A stretch of DNA of 64,000 nt. Source: Glaciimonas sp. PCH181. GTDB lineage: Bacteria > Pseudomonadota > Gammaproteobacteria > Burkholderiales > Burkholderiaceae_D. The notes under the pieces are model-generated. The model was not told the origin of the DNA, did not search any database, and worked only from the letters and a program-made list of their open reading frames with translations. The stretch spans positions 248,001 through 312,000 of the forward strand of contig NZ_PYFP01000001.1 of assembly GCF_003056055.1 (NCBI RefSeq). Direction: 5' to 3'. Shown here piece after piece: positions 1 through 9,734 of the stretch (positions are counted from its first letter, which is position 1; every line of letters begins with the position of its first letter). The position numbers and the translations under genes are program-made.

Positions 1-9
1 AGGCAAATA

Positions 10-972
10 TTGAAGAGAAATACAGGATGGCGGCATCGATTATGTATGGTCTTTGCGGGCTTGGTTGTCTGGGGTACTTTGGCAGGCATCGGATCGGCTA
101 ACGCAGCTGGATTGGATAAGCAGGATGCGGTGGATCACGTAGAAAAACTGGATGTCCATTCCGCCGTATCGTTACGGGCTAAGTATGCCGAGTTACAGGC
201 GCAACTCAGCCATAATCAGTTTAAGCGGCCGTTGTATATGGATTCGATCGAGTCGCCGAATCATTTGAAGGGCGATATCTACGCATTGGTTGATTATCCG
301 TTTGCCACTGTGAATACCGCCTTAAATGACCCTGCGCATTGGTGCGACGTGTTGACATTGCATCTGAACATAAAATATTGTCAGGCATCGGTAAATAAGT
401 CGGTCAGCAGCCTGATGGTCAGCATTGGGACCAAATACGATAAGCCGTTGAGTGAGGCTTATCCAGTCAAATTTACCTATAACGGGGTGGTCAATACGCC
501 GGAATATTTTGCAGTGCGTCTGAATGCAAAGAACGGCCCTTTGAGTACCAGCGATTATCACATTCAGCTTGAAGCAGTATCTGTCGCCGACGGTAAAACA
601 TTCCTGCATTTGACGTATTCGTATGCGTATAGTTTTACCGGGCGTCTGGCAATGCAGGGTTATTTGGCAACTATCGGTCGGGATAAAGTGGGTTTCACAA
701 CTTTGCAGGATGTGAATGGCAAGCAAGTACATCAGGCGGATTATATTGGCGGTGTGCGCGGCTTGATTGAGCGCAATACGATGCGGTATTACCTTGCGAT
801 TGATTCTTATCTTGCCGCCTTTTCGGCACCGCCTGCGGCCCAGCGCGAAATGCGTTTACAAAACTGGTTTGCATCAACCGAGCAATATCACAGGCAGCTG
901 CATGAGATGGATCGCGCTACTTATCTTGAGATGAAACATAGCGAGTATTTGCGTCAGCAAAAGACGCCATAG
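10..972 (+). CDS. Exported protein of unknown function
   Basis: I do not recognise this family. The N-terminus has a basic stretch, a hydrophobic core (VFAGLVVWGTLAGIG) and an ANAAG-type cleavage site near residue 32, which indicates Sec export to the periplasm or outer membrane. The mature part of about 285 residues is soluble-looking, with no further membrane segment and no recognised catalytic motif. TTG at 10 is the first start candidate. An ATG at 46 lies inside the signal sequence, and the frame is open to the window edge, so the true start may lie outside the window. It ends shortly before the convergent LysR gene. Confidence 0.7.
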   Translation: MKRNTGWRHRLCMVFAGLVVWGTLAGIGSANAAGLDKQDAVDHVEKLDVHSAVSLRAKYAELQAQLSHNQFKRPLYMDSIESPNHLKGDIYALVDYPFATVNTALNDPAHWCDVLTLHLNIKYCQASVNKSVSSLMVSIGTKYDKPLSEAYPVKFTYNGVVNTPEYFAVRLNAKNGPLSTSDYHIQLEAVSVADGKTFLHLTYSYAYSFTGRLAMQGYLATIGRDKVGFTTLQDVNGKQVHQADYIGGVRGLIERNTMRYYLAIDSYLAAFSAPPAAQREMRLQNWFASTEQYHRQLHEMDRATYLEMKHSEYLRQQKTP

Positions 973-988
973 AGATGGCTATGTAATC

Positions 989-1921
989 TTAGATAATTGT
1001 TTGCGCCAGTCGTTTGGTCAGTCGTTGCATGATATCGGCTTGCCCCATGCGTGCTATCCACCAGGCCAGCGCCGCACCATTTTCGCCAGTACGCCAGGCC
1101 AGATAAAATGTTTCATCCTGCCTTGGCTCTTCTACTTCTTTTGTAATTAACAGACCTGATGCCAGCGCTGCTCTGGCGCAGGGTTCTGGTAGAAATCCGA
1201 AACCAATTCCCGCCACCTGTAATGCATATTTGCTTTGCATATCCGGCACCGTTAATGTGTCTTGTCCGAACAGAATTCCGACGGTGCGGGCGGCCATTCT
1301 TCTAGCCGAATCGGCAACCGTAATCGCACGATACGGATGCATATCGGCTTTGCCGATGGGATGCGTGATCTGTGCCAGCGGATGCGTCGGCGCTACCGCA
1401 AAGACAAAAGGGATAGAACCTAACGGTTCGGCAATATAACCGCCGCCAGAAGGCCCCATGCCGGGCGCAGCGATCAGCAAATCGACGCGGCGGTCGAGCA
1501 GCGCTTCCCACGTGCCATCCAGCGACTCGCGCACGATACGCAATCTGGTGCGATCCGCTACGGTATAAAAAGCAGCGATATCGTCGGCCAGCGCTGCGCC
1601 TGAAAACAGCGAATCAAGCCCGAGTGTGAGTTCGGTCTCCCAGCCAGAGGCCACGCGCCGGACCCGATGTTCCAGGTCTTCAGCGGCCTTGAGCAGATAA
1701 CGGCCTTCCTTCAGCAGTTCTACGCCAGCAGGTGTCAGTTTGACTTTCGGCCCCTTGCGTTCGAACACCTGCACACCCAGATCTTCTTCAAGTTTGGCCA
1801 CCGTGTAGGAAATTGTCGATGGCACACGGTGCAGCGCCACACCGGCGGCAGAAAATGAACCGCGTCGATCAATGGCATCAAGAATTTGTAAGGCATCAAG
1901 ACTTAATCTAAGCATGTCCAC
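989..1921 (-). CDS. LysR-family transcriptional regulator
   Basis: The protein is 310 residues long, the usual LysR size. Residues 4-63 form the N-terminal winged helix-turn-helix, with the typical run 'GSFSAAGVALHRVPSTISYTV' broken into helix-turn-helix and then 'LEEDLGVQVFERKG'. Residues about 95-300 are the periplasmic-binding-protein-like effector domain. The start may be GTG at 1921 or ATG at 1915, two codons in. It is divergent from the SDR gene at 2243, the usual arrangement of a LysR protein with its target, so it probably controls that gene. The effector is unknown. Confidence 0.88.
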   Translation of the reverse strand: MDMLRLSLDALQILDAIDRRGSFSAAGVALHRVPSTISYTVAKLEEDLGVQVFERKGPKVKLTPAGVELLKEGRYLLKAAEDLEHRVRRVASGWETELTLGLDSLFSGAALADDIAAFYTVADRTRLRIVRESLDGTWEALLDRRVDLLIAAPGMGPSGGGYIAEPLGSIPFVFAVAPTHPLAQITHPIGKADMHPYRAITVADSARRMAARTVGILFGQDTLTVPDMQSKYALQVAGIGFGFLPEPCARAALASGLLITKEVEEPRQDETFYLAWRTGENGAALAWWIARMGQADIMQRLTKRLAQTII

Positions 1922-2242
1922 TTTCGAATATAAAAATAACGCGTAGGGCTTACATTGCCTTGGCGCTTGTATGCTTTTTATCCATCATGAGGTTAGATGG
2001 CTGCAGTGAATCAACTTTATGCGACGGTATTTATTGCTGAAAATAATATTGCCTTAGGGCGTTAAATTGCAGAGGGAATAATACTGTCTTTTGCCAGTAT
2101 GAAGGCTTATCGCATCGTGGGATTTTTTGATTACACGATTTGGCCAACACAGACGTCTTAAATCGCCTCTGCCTTGCTGGCAGAAGGTCTATAAAATAGT
2201 GCAATATTAATTAAATATCCATCACTCTTAAGGAGCATCGAC
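1922..2242. promoter_or_regulatory. Divergent promoter region between LysR and SDR genes
   Basis: This 321-bp AT-rich gap separates two divergent genes and must hold both promoters. A clear ribosome binding site (aaggag) precedes the SDR start. I could not assign a specific operator; a LysR T-N11-A box is expected but not unambiguous. Confidence 0.5.
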
Positions 2243-3031
2243 ATGGCATTAACCCAATCTCCGCAATCTTCAATCTCAACAACGCAAAAAATCGCATTGG
2301 TAACCGGCGCAGGTTCCGGCATCGGCAAAACGATTGCGCTTGCCTTGCTCAGCAACGGTTATATCGTGGTACTGGCCGGACGTCGTACCGAAGCGTTACG
2401 CGACACCGTGGTTGCCGCAGGCGGTTTCGGTGTTAATGCGCTGTCAGTGGTCGCCGACGTCAGCGATCCGGCATCCGTCAAAGCCCTGTTTGAAAAGGTG
2501 CGCACAGAGTTTGGACGACTGGATTTGTTAGTGAATAATGCGGGTGTTTTTACGCCAGCAGTCTCGCTTGAAGACGTGGAATATGCCAATTGGAAAGCCT
2601 CGGTAGATATCAATCTGACCGGGGCTTTTTTATGTACGCAAGAAGCCTTCCGGATCATGAAAGAACAGCAACCGGGCGGCGGCCGGATTATCAACAATGG
2701 CTCGATTTCCGCGCACGCCCCGCGTCCCAATTCAGTTGCCTATACCGCCACCAAACACGCGATGACCGGGCTGACGAAAGCCACCTCGCTTGATGGTCGT
2801 AAATACAATATCGCCTGCGGTCAGATTGATATCGGCAATGCGGCTACAGATATGACAGAACGGATGGAAAAAGGGATTTTGCAGGCCAGCGGCGCAATCG
2901 CGGTTGAGCCGACGATGTCGGTTGAACATGTTGGTCGGGCGGTGTTGTATATGGCGGGGTTGCCGCTGGAAGCGAATGTGCAGTTTATGACTGTGATGGC
3001 GACGAATATGCCCTTTGTTGGGCGTGGCTAG
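2243..3031 (+). CDS. SDR-family oxidoreductase
   Basis: This is a classical short-chain dehydrogenase/reductase of 262 residues. The Rossmann cofactor motif TGAGSGIG is near residue 20, followed by NNAG (residues about 96-99), a serine in [10 protein letters not shown] and the catalytic YTATK. That set supports NAD(P)H-dependent oxidation or reduction of an alcohol or ketone; the substrate cannot be read from sequence. ATG at 2243 is preceded by aaggag at good spacing. The C-terminus ([14 protein letters not shown]) is typical of the full-length family. It lies divergent to the LysR gene and is probably its target. Confidence 0.88.
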   Translation: MALTQSPQSSISTTQKIALVTGAGSGIGKTIALALLSNGYIVVLAGRRTEALRDTVVAAGGFGVNALSVVADVSDPASVKALFEKVRTEFGRLDLLVNNAGVFTPAVSLEDVEYANWKASVDINLTGAFLCTQEAFRIMKEQQPGGGRIINNGSISAHAPRPNSVAYTATKHAMTGLTKATSLDGRKYNIACGQIDIGNAATDMTERMEKGILQASGAIAVEPTMSVEHVGRAVLYMAGLPLEANVQFMTVMATNMPFVGRG

Positions 3032-3052
3032 GTTTGTTGCTAACTAAATGAT

Positions 3053-3227
3053 TTAAGGCCGCTGCTGAGCGCCATGTAGAAAATATAAAATTTCGATGCG
3101 CTCCGTGGCTGGTTTGATTCTATAGACGACGATAAAAGGTGTCCTGCCGATGACCAGTTCACGCGTACCCTTGATGCGATGCGATGCGATGCGCAATCGC
3201 CCTATCGATCGTATTTTTGTTTGGCAT
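3053..3227 (-). pseudogene. ParE/RelE-type toxin relic
   Basis: Reading leftwards, the last 40 or so codons give RIKGTRELVIGRTPFIVVYR, then IKPATERIEILYFLHGAQQRP and stop. This is the conserved C-terminal half of ParE/RelE-superfamily toxins. The 5' half is replaced by four copies of the pentamer GATGC (3173-3192), which put the frame out of register with an upstream ATG near 3227. No antitoxin gene is visible next to it. The toxin is therefore almost certainly inactive. Recognition rests on the tail motif only. Confidence 0.6.
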
Positions 3228-3245
3228 GCTTTCTCTCTTGATAAT

Positions 3246-3289
3246 GCATAAAGTTTTATGAAGGTATGTAACTTATTAGAACTTTATGC
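3246..3289. repeat. Inverted repeat near toxin relic
   Basis: The arms GCATAAAGTT (3246-3255) and AACTTTATGC (3280-3289) are perfect inverse complements, extendable by one base each side, with a 24-bp spacer. It lies upstream of the toxin relic and may be the old autoregulatory operator of a toxin-antitoxin operon. That role is inference. Confidence 0.5.
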
Positions 3290-3305
3290 AATATTTAACG
3301 CGAGT

Positions 3306-4334
3306 TTAGCTTGTTTTAGTGACTTTACTTAAGTGTCGTGGGCGGTCCGGATCCATCCCACGCGCGATGGATAGCTTGGCAGCCATGACATAAAACGCTT
3401 GAATGGCGACGATGGGATCGAGGTCTGGGGCGGCGGCTGTCGGCAGCGTCAGGTCGCGTTCGGGGATGTTGTCGGGCGCTGCCAATAATACTTTAGCGCC
3501 GCGTCCGCGCATTTCTTCGGCTAGTGTGAGCAGCCCGGCTTGAGTTGGTCCGCGTGTGGCAAAAATCAGTAGCGGATAACCTTCGTCGATCAGGGCCATC
3601 GGGCCGTGTTTGATTTCTGCACCGCTGAATGCCTCGGCCTGAACTGCGGAGGTTTCTTTGAATTTTAGTGCGGATTCAAGGGCTAGCGGAAAGCTGATGC
3701 CGCGTCCGACTACCATGATATTCGTCGCTGGTGTCAGGACGTCTAACGCTGCGGACCAGTCACATTGGCTGGCGGTGTCGAGTGCTTCGGGCAAGGTTTC
3801 CAATGCGGCTAAAAATGCCGGGTCGTCTTGCCAATGCCCTGCTAACAGTGCGCCAGCAACCAGACTGGCGATAAAACTTTTGGTCGCGGCGACGCTGAGT
3901 TCCGCACCAGCGTGCAGCGGCATGGCCCATTCTGCGTTGGTAGCGAGTGGGGAAGATGCATCGTTGACTAGCGCCACAGTAGTGGCCCCGCCTTCGCGGA
4001 AGTAACGTATCGGTGCGATGACATCCGGGCTTTGGCCTGATTGCGAGATCGCAATGGCTAGCGCGTTGTGTGCTTGCAGCGGGGCTTTATTGAGAGTGAC
4101 TAGCGACATCGGCAACGAGGCGACGATGCGCCCTAAGCGGGCCATGATTAGATAGGCGCAATAATTGGCGGCATGATCCGAGCTGCCACGGGCCACGGTC
4201 AGGATGCTTGTCGGTGGCGCTGCGCGTAAGCGGCGACCTAATTCTGCGTAGCGGTCACGGTCTTGTTTTAGTTGGACTGCTACGTGGGCGCTGGCCGAAC
4301 ATGCTTCTTCAAGCATGCGTGAGGTTGAGGTCAA
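3306..4334 (-). CDS. SIS-domain glucosamine-6-phosphate deaminase (NagB-II type)
   Basis: This 342-residue protein carries two sugar-isomerase (SIS) domains, about residues 35-175 and 195-335. ARGSSDHAA, SQSGQSPD, the GAE tract and the tail DPDRPRHLSKVTKT match the isomerase half of GlmS, without the glutaminase domain. In GlcNAc operons such proteins act as NagB-II deaminases, converting glucosamine-6-phosphate to fructose-6-phosphate and ammonia. The start overlaps the end of nagA by 26 bp, so the two are probably translationally coupled. It is the last gene of the operon. An AgaS-like role on a related amino sugar is the alternative. Confidence 0.82.
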   Translation of the reverse strand: MTSTSRMLEEACSASAHVAVQLKQDRDRYAELGRRLRAAPPTSILTVARGSSDHAANYCAYLIMARLGRIVASLPMSLVTLNKAPLQAHNALAIAISQSGQSPDVIAPIRYFREGGATTVALVNDASSPLATNAEWAMPLHAGAELSVAATKSFIASLVAGALLAGHWQDDPAFLAALETLPEALDTASQCDWSAALDVLTPATNIMVVGRGISFPLALESALKFKETSAVQAEAFSGAEIKHGPMALIDEGYPLLIFATRGPTQAGLLTLAEEMRGRGAKVLLAAPDNIPERDLTLPTAAAPDLDPIVAIQAFYVMAAKLSIARGMDPDRPRHLSKVTKTS

Positions 4335-5445
4335 TCTGTTCTCCTTCTACATAAACTGCGGTGAGATTGAGCTGGTGATCAAATACCAGAATGTCGGCGA
4401 AACAGCCGGTTTTCAGACGACCGCGTTCTGTCATGCCGAGATAATCGGCGGGATAGGTGGAGGTGCGCAGCGAAGCTTCGGCCAGATCGAGTCCCAGTGT
4501 TACCAGATTGCGTAGCGCCTGATCCATGGTCAACGTGCTGCCTGCTAGCGTGCCATCCGCCAGACGTACACCGCCCATACATTTATGCACGACTTGCCGC
4601 CCTAGCATGTATTCACCGTCCGGCATACCGGATGCTGCGGTGGAATCGGTCACGCAATACAAACGGGGAATAGCGCGCAATGCGGCTTTGATCGCGCCTG
4701 GATGGACATGCAGCAGATCGGGAATCAGCTCGGCATATTCGGCATGCGCCAATGCTGCCCCCGCCATGCCCGGTGCGCGATGATGGAAAGAGCTCATGGC
4801 GTTAAACAGATGGGTAAACCCGGTTGCGCCATTGTTAAGCGCCGCGACGCCGTCTTCGTAGGTGCCGAGCGTATGACCGATTTGTACGCGCATGCCGCTT
4901 GCGCTCAGGATTTTGACTAACTCCAGATGGCCGTCAACTTCTGGCGCGATCGTAATCAATTTTAAGGGCGCAAAGCTGCGCAGCCAGTCGACTTGTTCAA
5001 GCGTTGCGGCGACCGCAAAGTCAGGTTGCGCACCGAGTTTGCCGGGGTTGATGTACGGGCCTTCAAGATGCGCGCCCAGCACCCGTGCGCCGCCGCTGCG
5101 TCGTGCCAGACAAGCGCGCCCAATGGCGCTGAGTGCGGCTTCCAGATCGGCTGCGGGCGCAGTCATCGTCGTTGCTAGCATGCTGGTGGTGCCGTGTTGC
5201 GCGTGCATTTTTGCGATGACGTGTACCGCTTCGCCAGCATCCATCACATCTTGGCCGCCGCCGCCGTGGACATGCAGATCGATAAAGCCGGGCAGAATGA
5301 AGCTTCCGGCGGGTAGTTTTTGGGATTGATCGTGATTAAAAACGCCGCCACTGATATCGGTGATCAGGTCGTTGAAGCTGATACTGCCAGCGATCCAGCC
5401 TTCGGGTGAGAGGATATTGCCTTGTAATTGGGTAATCGAGGACAT
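4309..5445 (-). CDS. nagA: N-acetylglucosamine-6-phosphate deacetylase
   Basis: NagA removes acetate from GlcNAc-6-phosphate to give glucosamine-6-phosphate, the step before the SIS deaminase encoded just downstream. Family motifs are all present: HVHGGGGQD (metal-binding HxH), HLEGPYINPGKLGA, IGHTLGTYED, THLFNAMSSFHHR, and the catalytic Asp in VTDSTAASG. Length (378 residues) is normal. I chose ATG at 5445, preceded by a GGAG ribosome binding site; an in-frame start at 5499 would add 18 residues with no family match. It lies between the kinase and the deaminase genes, giving the order kinase-deacetylase-deaminase. Confidence 0.93.
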   Translation of the reverse strand: MSSITQLQGNILSPEGWIAGSISFNDLITDISGGVFNHDQSQKLPAGSFILPGFIDLHVHGGGGQDVMDAGEAVHVIAKMHAQHGTTSMLATTMTAPAADLEAALSAIGRACLARRSGGARVLGAHLEGPYINPGKLGAQPDFAVAATLEQVDWLRSFAPLKLITIAPEVDGHLELVKILSASGMRVQIGHTLGTYEDGVAALNNGATGFTHLFNAMSSFHHRAPGMAGAALAHAEYAELIPDLLHVHPGAIKAALRAIPRLYCVTDSTAASGMPDGEYMLGRQVVHKCMGGVRLADGTLAGSTLTMDQALRNLVTLGLDLAEASLRTSTYPADYLGMTERGRLKTGCFADILVFDHQLNLTAVYVEGEQIDLNLTHA

Positions 5446-5578
5446 CAAATTTGCTCCGCGAAGGAAAGGAAAAACGCATCCGAATAACCGAGAGCACACG
5501 CATTATTGCTCGCTCTTTTGGTATCGTTGCGTGGGAATTGTGCGCAATCAAAATTGATGCAATGAGTGGTCATCATGA

Positions 5579-6505
5579 TTAGCTGAAATCCTGGCTGAGG
5601 TGTTGATGTATCAGTAGCAAGCCGCCGGTTGCTGAATCCGCTAGTGGCAACGACGTGCGCTGCTGCAAGGCTTTCGGTAAGAAATCGCGCAGAACTTGTC
5701 CCAGACCACCGCAGAGTGCTAATGGCAACTGGCCGGATGGGTCCAGTGCGTTTGCCATGCTGACGATTTCACCTGCTGCTTTATCGAGCATGTTACGCGC
5801 CACGTCATCGCGGGCCGCATGCTGGATGATTAACGGGGCCAGTTGCGCATACCTGCTTTGGTTGGCTTGCGCCAGCCAGCCGAGCACGCTGTCGCGATTG
5901 TGTTTGTCGTCGCCGTTCCCTGCATGGCCGCCGCAATGGGCGATGATACTGTCGGCCAGCGCACAATTGTGGGCGCGACCATCGAACACTTGTTGCACGT
6001 AATTAATCGCTAACAATCCTAGCCATGCACCGCTGGCTTCATCGCCGGACGGGAAACCCCAGCCGCCAATGATGTGTTGCGTCTGGTCGGGGCGCAGTAA
6101 TGCGCCGATGCTGCCGGTGCCTATCGCAATGATCGCGCCGGGGCGGCCCTGATGGGCACCGAATAAGGTGGTGATGGCGTCAGATGCGACGACAATGCTG
6201 CCGAAGCCGGGATTTAAAGCTGAGAATTCAGCCGCCCATGCCGGGACGTTGACCCCCGATAAACCAAAGCCTGCCGCCATCCGTTGCAGTGGTGGCGGTG
6301 TCATGCCTGCACTATGAAAGCCTTGATTGATCGCTATCGTGATTGCGGCCCAAGCTTTATCGCGGCCATGCATGAGCGCCGATGGCCCGCTGCTAGCTTC
6401 GGCAATCGGTGTGCCGTCAGCCTGTTCAATGCGTATATGGGTTTTGGTGCCGCCGCCATCGACGCCGATCAAGTAGTCGTAAACTGATGCAAGCGCTGTT
6501 TTCAC
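5579..6505 (-). CDS. BadF/BadG/BcrA-type N-acetylglucosamine kinase
   Basis: This 308-residue protein belongs to the ASKHA kinase fold. The N-terminal phosphate-binding motif IGVDGGGTKTHIRIE, the DAITTLFGAHQG segment, IAIGTGSIGALL and WGFPSGDEASGAWLG define the BadF/BadG/BcrA/BcrD and eukaryotic NAGK group. In this context (ABC importer plus nagA) it should phosphorylate cytoplasmic GlcNAc to GlcNAc-6-phosphate, needed because ABC import does not phosphorylate the sugar. It lies between the transporter ATPase and nagA. Glucosamine kinase activity is an alternative. Confidence 0.83.
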   Translation of the reverse strand: MKTALASVYDYLIGVDGGGTKTHIRIEQADGTPIAEASSGPSALMHGRDKAWAAITIAINQGFHSAGMTPPPLQRMAAGFGLSGVNVPAWAAEFSALNPGFGSIVVASDAITTLFGAHQGRPGAIIAIGTGSIGALLRPDQTQHIIGGWGFPSGDEASGAWLGLLAINYVQQVFDGRAHNCALADSIIAHCGGHAGNGDDKHNRDSVLGWLAQANQSRYAQLAPLIIQHAARDDVARNMLDKAAGEIVSMANALDPSGQLPLALCGGLGQVLRDFLPKALQQRTSLPLADSATGGLLLIHQHLSQDFS

Positions 6506-6655
6506 TTCAAGTCCTGTGTGTTTTGGCAGAAGAGTAAAAGTTTATCGATTTTCGCTGGCAAATGTGGAATAAGCGGTAAAAAATGGACAATTTTTGCATT
6601 TCTGTCATAGCGGCTCCTCCATGGTCATTAAGAGAGAGGCGCGTGGCAAGGGCGA

Positions 6656-7789
6656 TTATTGCTTGGATGAAATCATATTGCCGGGTTTGATACGGCGCAG
6701 CGCATTACCGTTGGTATCAAATACATGAAACGCGCTGCTGGCGGCCGATAAAGTGATGTTTTCACCGATACGGACGGTGTGGTTGCCGTCGCCGCGCACC
6801 ACGATATCCTGACCATTTTTTAACGTCACGTAGATGAAATTTGCTTCACCTAAATGTTCTACGATATTGACGGTGCCGCTAAATACTTCGCTGCCGGTCG
6901 CGTTTTCCAGAATGTGCTCAGCGCGTAAGCCCAAGGTCACGGCATCGCCGATCCGCACATTTCCGTTGGCTTCGGTGACGGCGACATTGGCCGTTACTTC
7001 TTGGCCGCCATCCAATTGGACTTTAATGTAATCGGCTTCGATTGCCGTAACTAAGCCGTGAAAAAGATTCATTTTTGGCGAACCGATAAAGGTCGCGACG
7101 AATAAATTTGCCGGTTGTTGATAGAGCGTCAGCGGCGTGCCTGACTGTTGAATATGACCGTCGTTCATGACGACGATTTTATCGCCTAGCGTCATTGCTT
7201 CGACTTGATCGTGGGTGACGTAGACGATGGTGGCTGCCAATTGACGATGCAGTTTGGCGATCTCTAGCCGGGTTTGTACTCGCAACGCAGCATCGAGATT
7301 GGAGAGCGGCTCATCGAACAAAAACAAGCGCGGCTTGCGCACAATCGCGCGGCCAATGGCGACGCGTTGGCGTTGACCGCCGGATAACTCACGCGGTAAC
7401 CGGTCTAGCAAATGGTCGATCTTCAGAATGCCTGCGGCGTGTCGAATTTGCTGATCAATTGCAGCTTTATCTGCGCCGGCAACTTTCAATCCGAACGCCA
7501 TATTTTTATACACGGTCATGTGCGGATAGAGCGCGTAGCTTTGGAATACCATCGCAATGCCGCGCTCAGCTGGTGGCAGGTGATTGACGACTTGATTGCC
7601 GATGGAGAGTTCGCCATCGGTAATGTCTTCCAGACCGCATAACATACGCAGCAAAGTCGATTTGCCGCAGCCGGAAGGCCCAACCAGCACGCAAAATTCG
7701 CCGTCTTCGACTTCAAGATTGATTCCGGCCAGCACGTCCTGCTTACCATCGTAAGATTTTCTGAGTTGTTTGATACTAACGTTCGCCAT
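6656..7789 (-). CDS. Sugar ABC transporter ATP-binding protein (UgpC/MsmK type)
   Basis: This 377-residue ATPase energises the sugar importer encoded beside it. Walker A is GPSGCGKST (residues about 37-45), the signature is LSGGQRQRVAIGRA, Walker B is LFLFDEPLSN, and the H-loop is THDQ. Residues about 240-365 form the C-terminal TOBE/OB-fold regulatory domain of the CUT1 family, which often receives regulatory input in sugar importers. It follows the second permease gene with a 53-bp gap. Confidence 0.92.
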   Translation of the reverse strand: MANVSIKQLRKSYDGKQDVLAGINLEVEDGEFCVLVGPSGCGKSTLLRMLCGLEDITDGELSIGNQVVNHLPPAERGIAMVFQSYALYPHMTVYKNMAFGLKVAGADKAAIDQQIRHAAGILKIDHLLDRLPRELSGGQRQRVAIGRAIVRKPRLFLFDEPLSNLDAALRVQTRLEIAKLHRQLAATIVYVTHDQVEAMTLGDKIVVMNDGHIQQSGTPLTLYQQPANLFVATFIGSPKMNLFHGLVTAIEADYIKVQLDGGQEVTANVAVTEANGNVRIGDAVTLGLRAEHILENATGSEVFSGTVNIVEHLGEANFIYVTLKNGQDIVVRGDGNHTVRIGENITLSAASSAFHVFDTNGNALRRIKPGNMISSKQ

Positions 7790-7842
7790 AATTTCTACCT
7801 CTTTACTTTGCCGCGCTGCGGCATGTTGGACAGTGTCGGTGC

Positions 7843-8721
7843 TTATTTCACCGCACCAGATGTCAGGCCGCGTATCAATTGCCGCGAGAACAGGACATAC
7901 AGAATCAGAACCGGAATCACCGCCATCGATAAGGCTGCCAGCACGGAATTCCAGTCGGTAGCGTATTGCCCTATGAATTGCTGAACGCCGAGAGTGACGG
8001 TTTTGGTGTCATCACCCGGTGCCAGAATCAATGGAAACCAGAGATCATTCCACGCGGGGATCATCGTGAATACGGCGACGGTGGCAATCGCGGGACGAAT
8101 CAACGGCAAAATAATCTGAAAAAATATCTTGAATTCGCCGACGCCATCGCAGCGCGCTGCCTCTTTTAGTTCCTTGGGTATTTGCCGGATGAACTCGGAC
8201 AGAATCATCACTGCCAGCGGTAAGCCCTGCGCGGTATAAACCAATATCAACGCGGTGCGGGTATTGATCAGATTGAGCGTGACGACCAATTGCAGGATCG
8301 AGACTGTACCCAGACGGATCGGAATCATAATGCCGAGCGCCAGATACAGCGCCATCATGCGATTGCCGAAAAATTTGTACTCCGATAGCGCCCAGCCTGC
8401 CATCGCGCCAAAGATCACGATCAGCAGCAACGCGCCCAGCGTCACGACCAGACTATTGCCGAAATACAGCATGAAATTGGTGTTGGTCAGGACCTTCTCA
8501 AAACCGATCAACGAGAACGTATCGACCGTTGGCAGCGCAAGCGGATTGTCAAAGATCGCATCGCGTGATTTGATCGAATTAATCAGAATCAGCGCTATCG
8601 GAAATAGGGCGACCACGGCATAACCGCACAGCACGATATGGACCCAGATACGGCCAATATTGCCAAATGATCGTCGCGCTTTTACCGGCAGCGACTGGGT
8701 GGGGAGGGGGAGTGCACTCAT
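7843..8721 (-). CDS. Sugar ABC transporter permease (MalG type)
   Basis: A 292-residue inner-membrane protein with about six hydrophobic segments. The first, HIVLCGYAVVALFPIALIL, follows a basic cytoplasmic N-terminus. The EAARCDGVGEFKIFFQIILP segment is the EAA loop that docks on the ATPase. The long periplasmic loop after helix 1 and the arginine-rich tail are typical of CUT1 MalG-type subunits. It forms a heterodimer with the permease encoded immediately upstream, 9 bp away. Confidence 0.9.
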   Translation of the reverse strand: MSALPLPTQSLPVKARRSFGNIGRIWVHIVLCGYAVVALFPIALILINSIKSRDAIFDNPLALPTVDTFSLIGFEKVLTNTNFMLYFGNSLVVTLGALLLIVIFGAMAGWALSEYKFFGNRMMALYLALGIMIPIRLGTVSILQLVVTLNLINTRTALILVYTAQGLPLAVMILSEFIRQIPKELKEAARCDGVGEFKIFFQIILPLIRPAIATVAVFTMIPAWNDLWFPLILAPGDDTKTVTLGVQQFIGQYATDWNSVLAALSMAVIPVLILYVLFSRQLIRGLTSGAVK

Positions 8722-8730
8722 CAGGATTCC

Positions 8731-9645
8731 TTACAGCTCGTAGCGTGTCAGCTTGCGCTGGACGACATAGAAGTAGACCGCAACGCCCAGCAGAATCACC
8801 AGAAACATTAGTGTGGCCACCGCTGCACCCATGGTCGGGCTGCCGACTTGGGCTTGATAGCCAAAGAAGGTGCGATAGAAAAACGTACCCAGCAGATCGG
8901 TCGAGTAATTTGGCCCGGCTAACGCGCCTTTGACTGAATAGATCAAATCAAACGCATTGAAATTGGCGACAAACGTCAAAATGGTGACCAATCCCAGCGT
9001 AGGCAGAATCAGCGGAAGTTTGATTTGCCAAAAGATGCGCCATGCGCCAGCGCCCTCTGCGTAGGCGGCTTCCAGCACTTCTTCCGGCACCGCCAACAAA
9101 GCTGCGTAAATCAGCATCATTGGAATGCCGATGTATTGCCAGACTGAAATCAGCGCAAGGGTAATCAACGCGGTAGATTGCTGACCCAGCCACGGTGCGA
9201 AGAAATCTGCCATCCCGACGAAGCCCATCAGTTTTTCACCTACGCCCCACAACGGTGACAGAATCAATTGCCAGATAAAGCCAATGATGACGACGGACAA
9301 TAGCGTCGGCAAAAAAATCATAGTGCGATAAGTACGCGCCCAGCGCAGGCCTTTTAAGCTAAACAGTGTTGCCAGCAATAGTCCGATCGGATTTTGCAGC
9401 AGCATATGAATGGCGAAAAATTTGATGTTATTCCACATCGCGTTCCAGAATGCCACCGACCAGTCAGAGTTAAACAGGATCGTGTGGTAGTTGGACAGGC
9501 CGACAAAAGTACGGATGCCCGCGTCGCTGGTGGTATAGAAACTAAGCCGGAGCGTGTCCAGCAGCGGCAAGGCGCTGAACATCGAATAGATGATCACCGC
9601 TGGCGCGAGAAAAATCGCGATGTGCCAGGGAAATGCTTTTTTCAC
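8731..9645 (-). CDS. Sugar ABC transporter permease (MalF type)
   Basis: A 304-residue integral membrane protein with about six transmembrane segments, beginning IAIFLAPAVIIYSMFSALPL. The EAA loop reads EAAYAEGAGAWRIFWQIKLP. This is the MalF-type partner of the downstream MalG-type subunit in a CUT1 importer, here most likely for GlcNAc or chitobiose. It is the first gene after an intrinsic terminator that separates it from the binding-protein gene. Confidence 0.9.
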   Translation of the reverse strand: MKKAFPWHIAIFLAPAVIIYSMFSALPLLDTLRLSFYTTSDAGIRTFVGLSNYHTILFNSDWSVAFWNAMWNNIKFFAIHMLLQNPIGLLLATLFSLKGLRWARTYRTMIFLPTLLSVVIIGFIWQLILSPLWGVGEKLMGFVGMADFFAPWLGQQSTALITLALISVWQYIGIPMMLIYAALLAVPEEVLEAAYAEGAGAWRIFWQIKLPLILPTLGLVTILTFVANFNAFDLIYSVKGALAGPNYSTDLLGTFFYRTFFGYQAQVGSPTMGAAVATLMFLVILLGVAVYFYVVQRKLTRYEL

Positions 9646-9734
9646 TGCAAATCTCCAAACGAACTAAAACAGCAAGGATGTAAAAATATGCGCGACGCTA
9701 ACCCGGGAGATGCGCCGAACGGCCTCCCTGCGCC

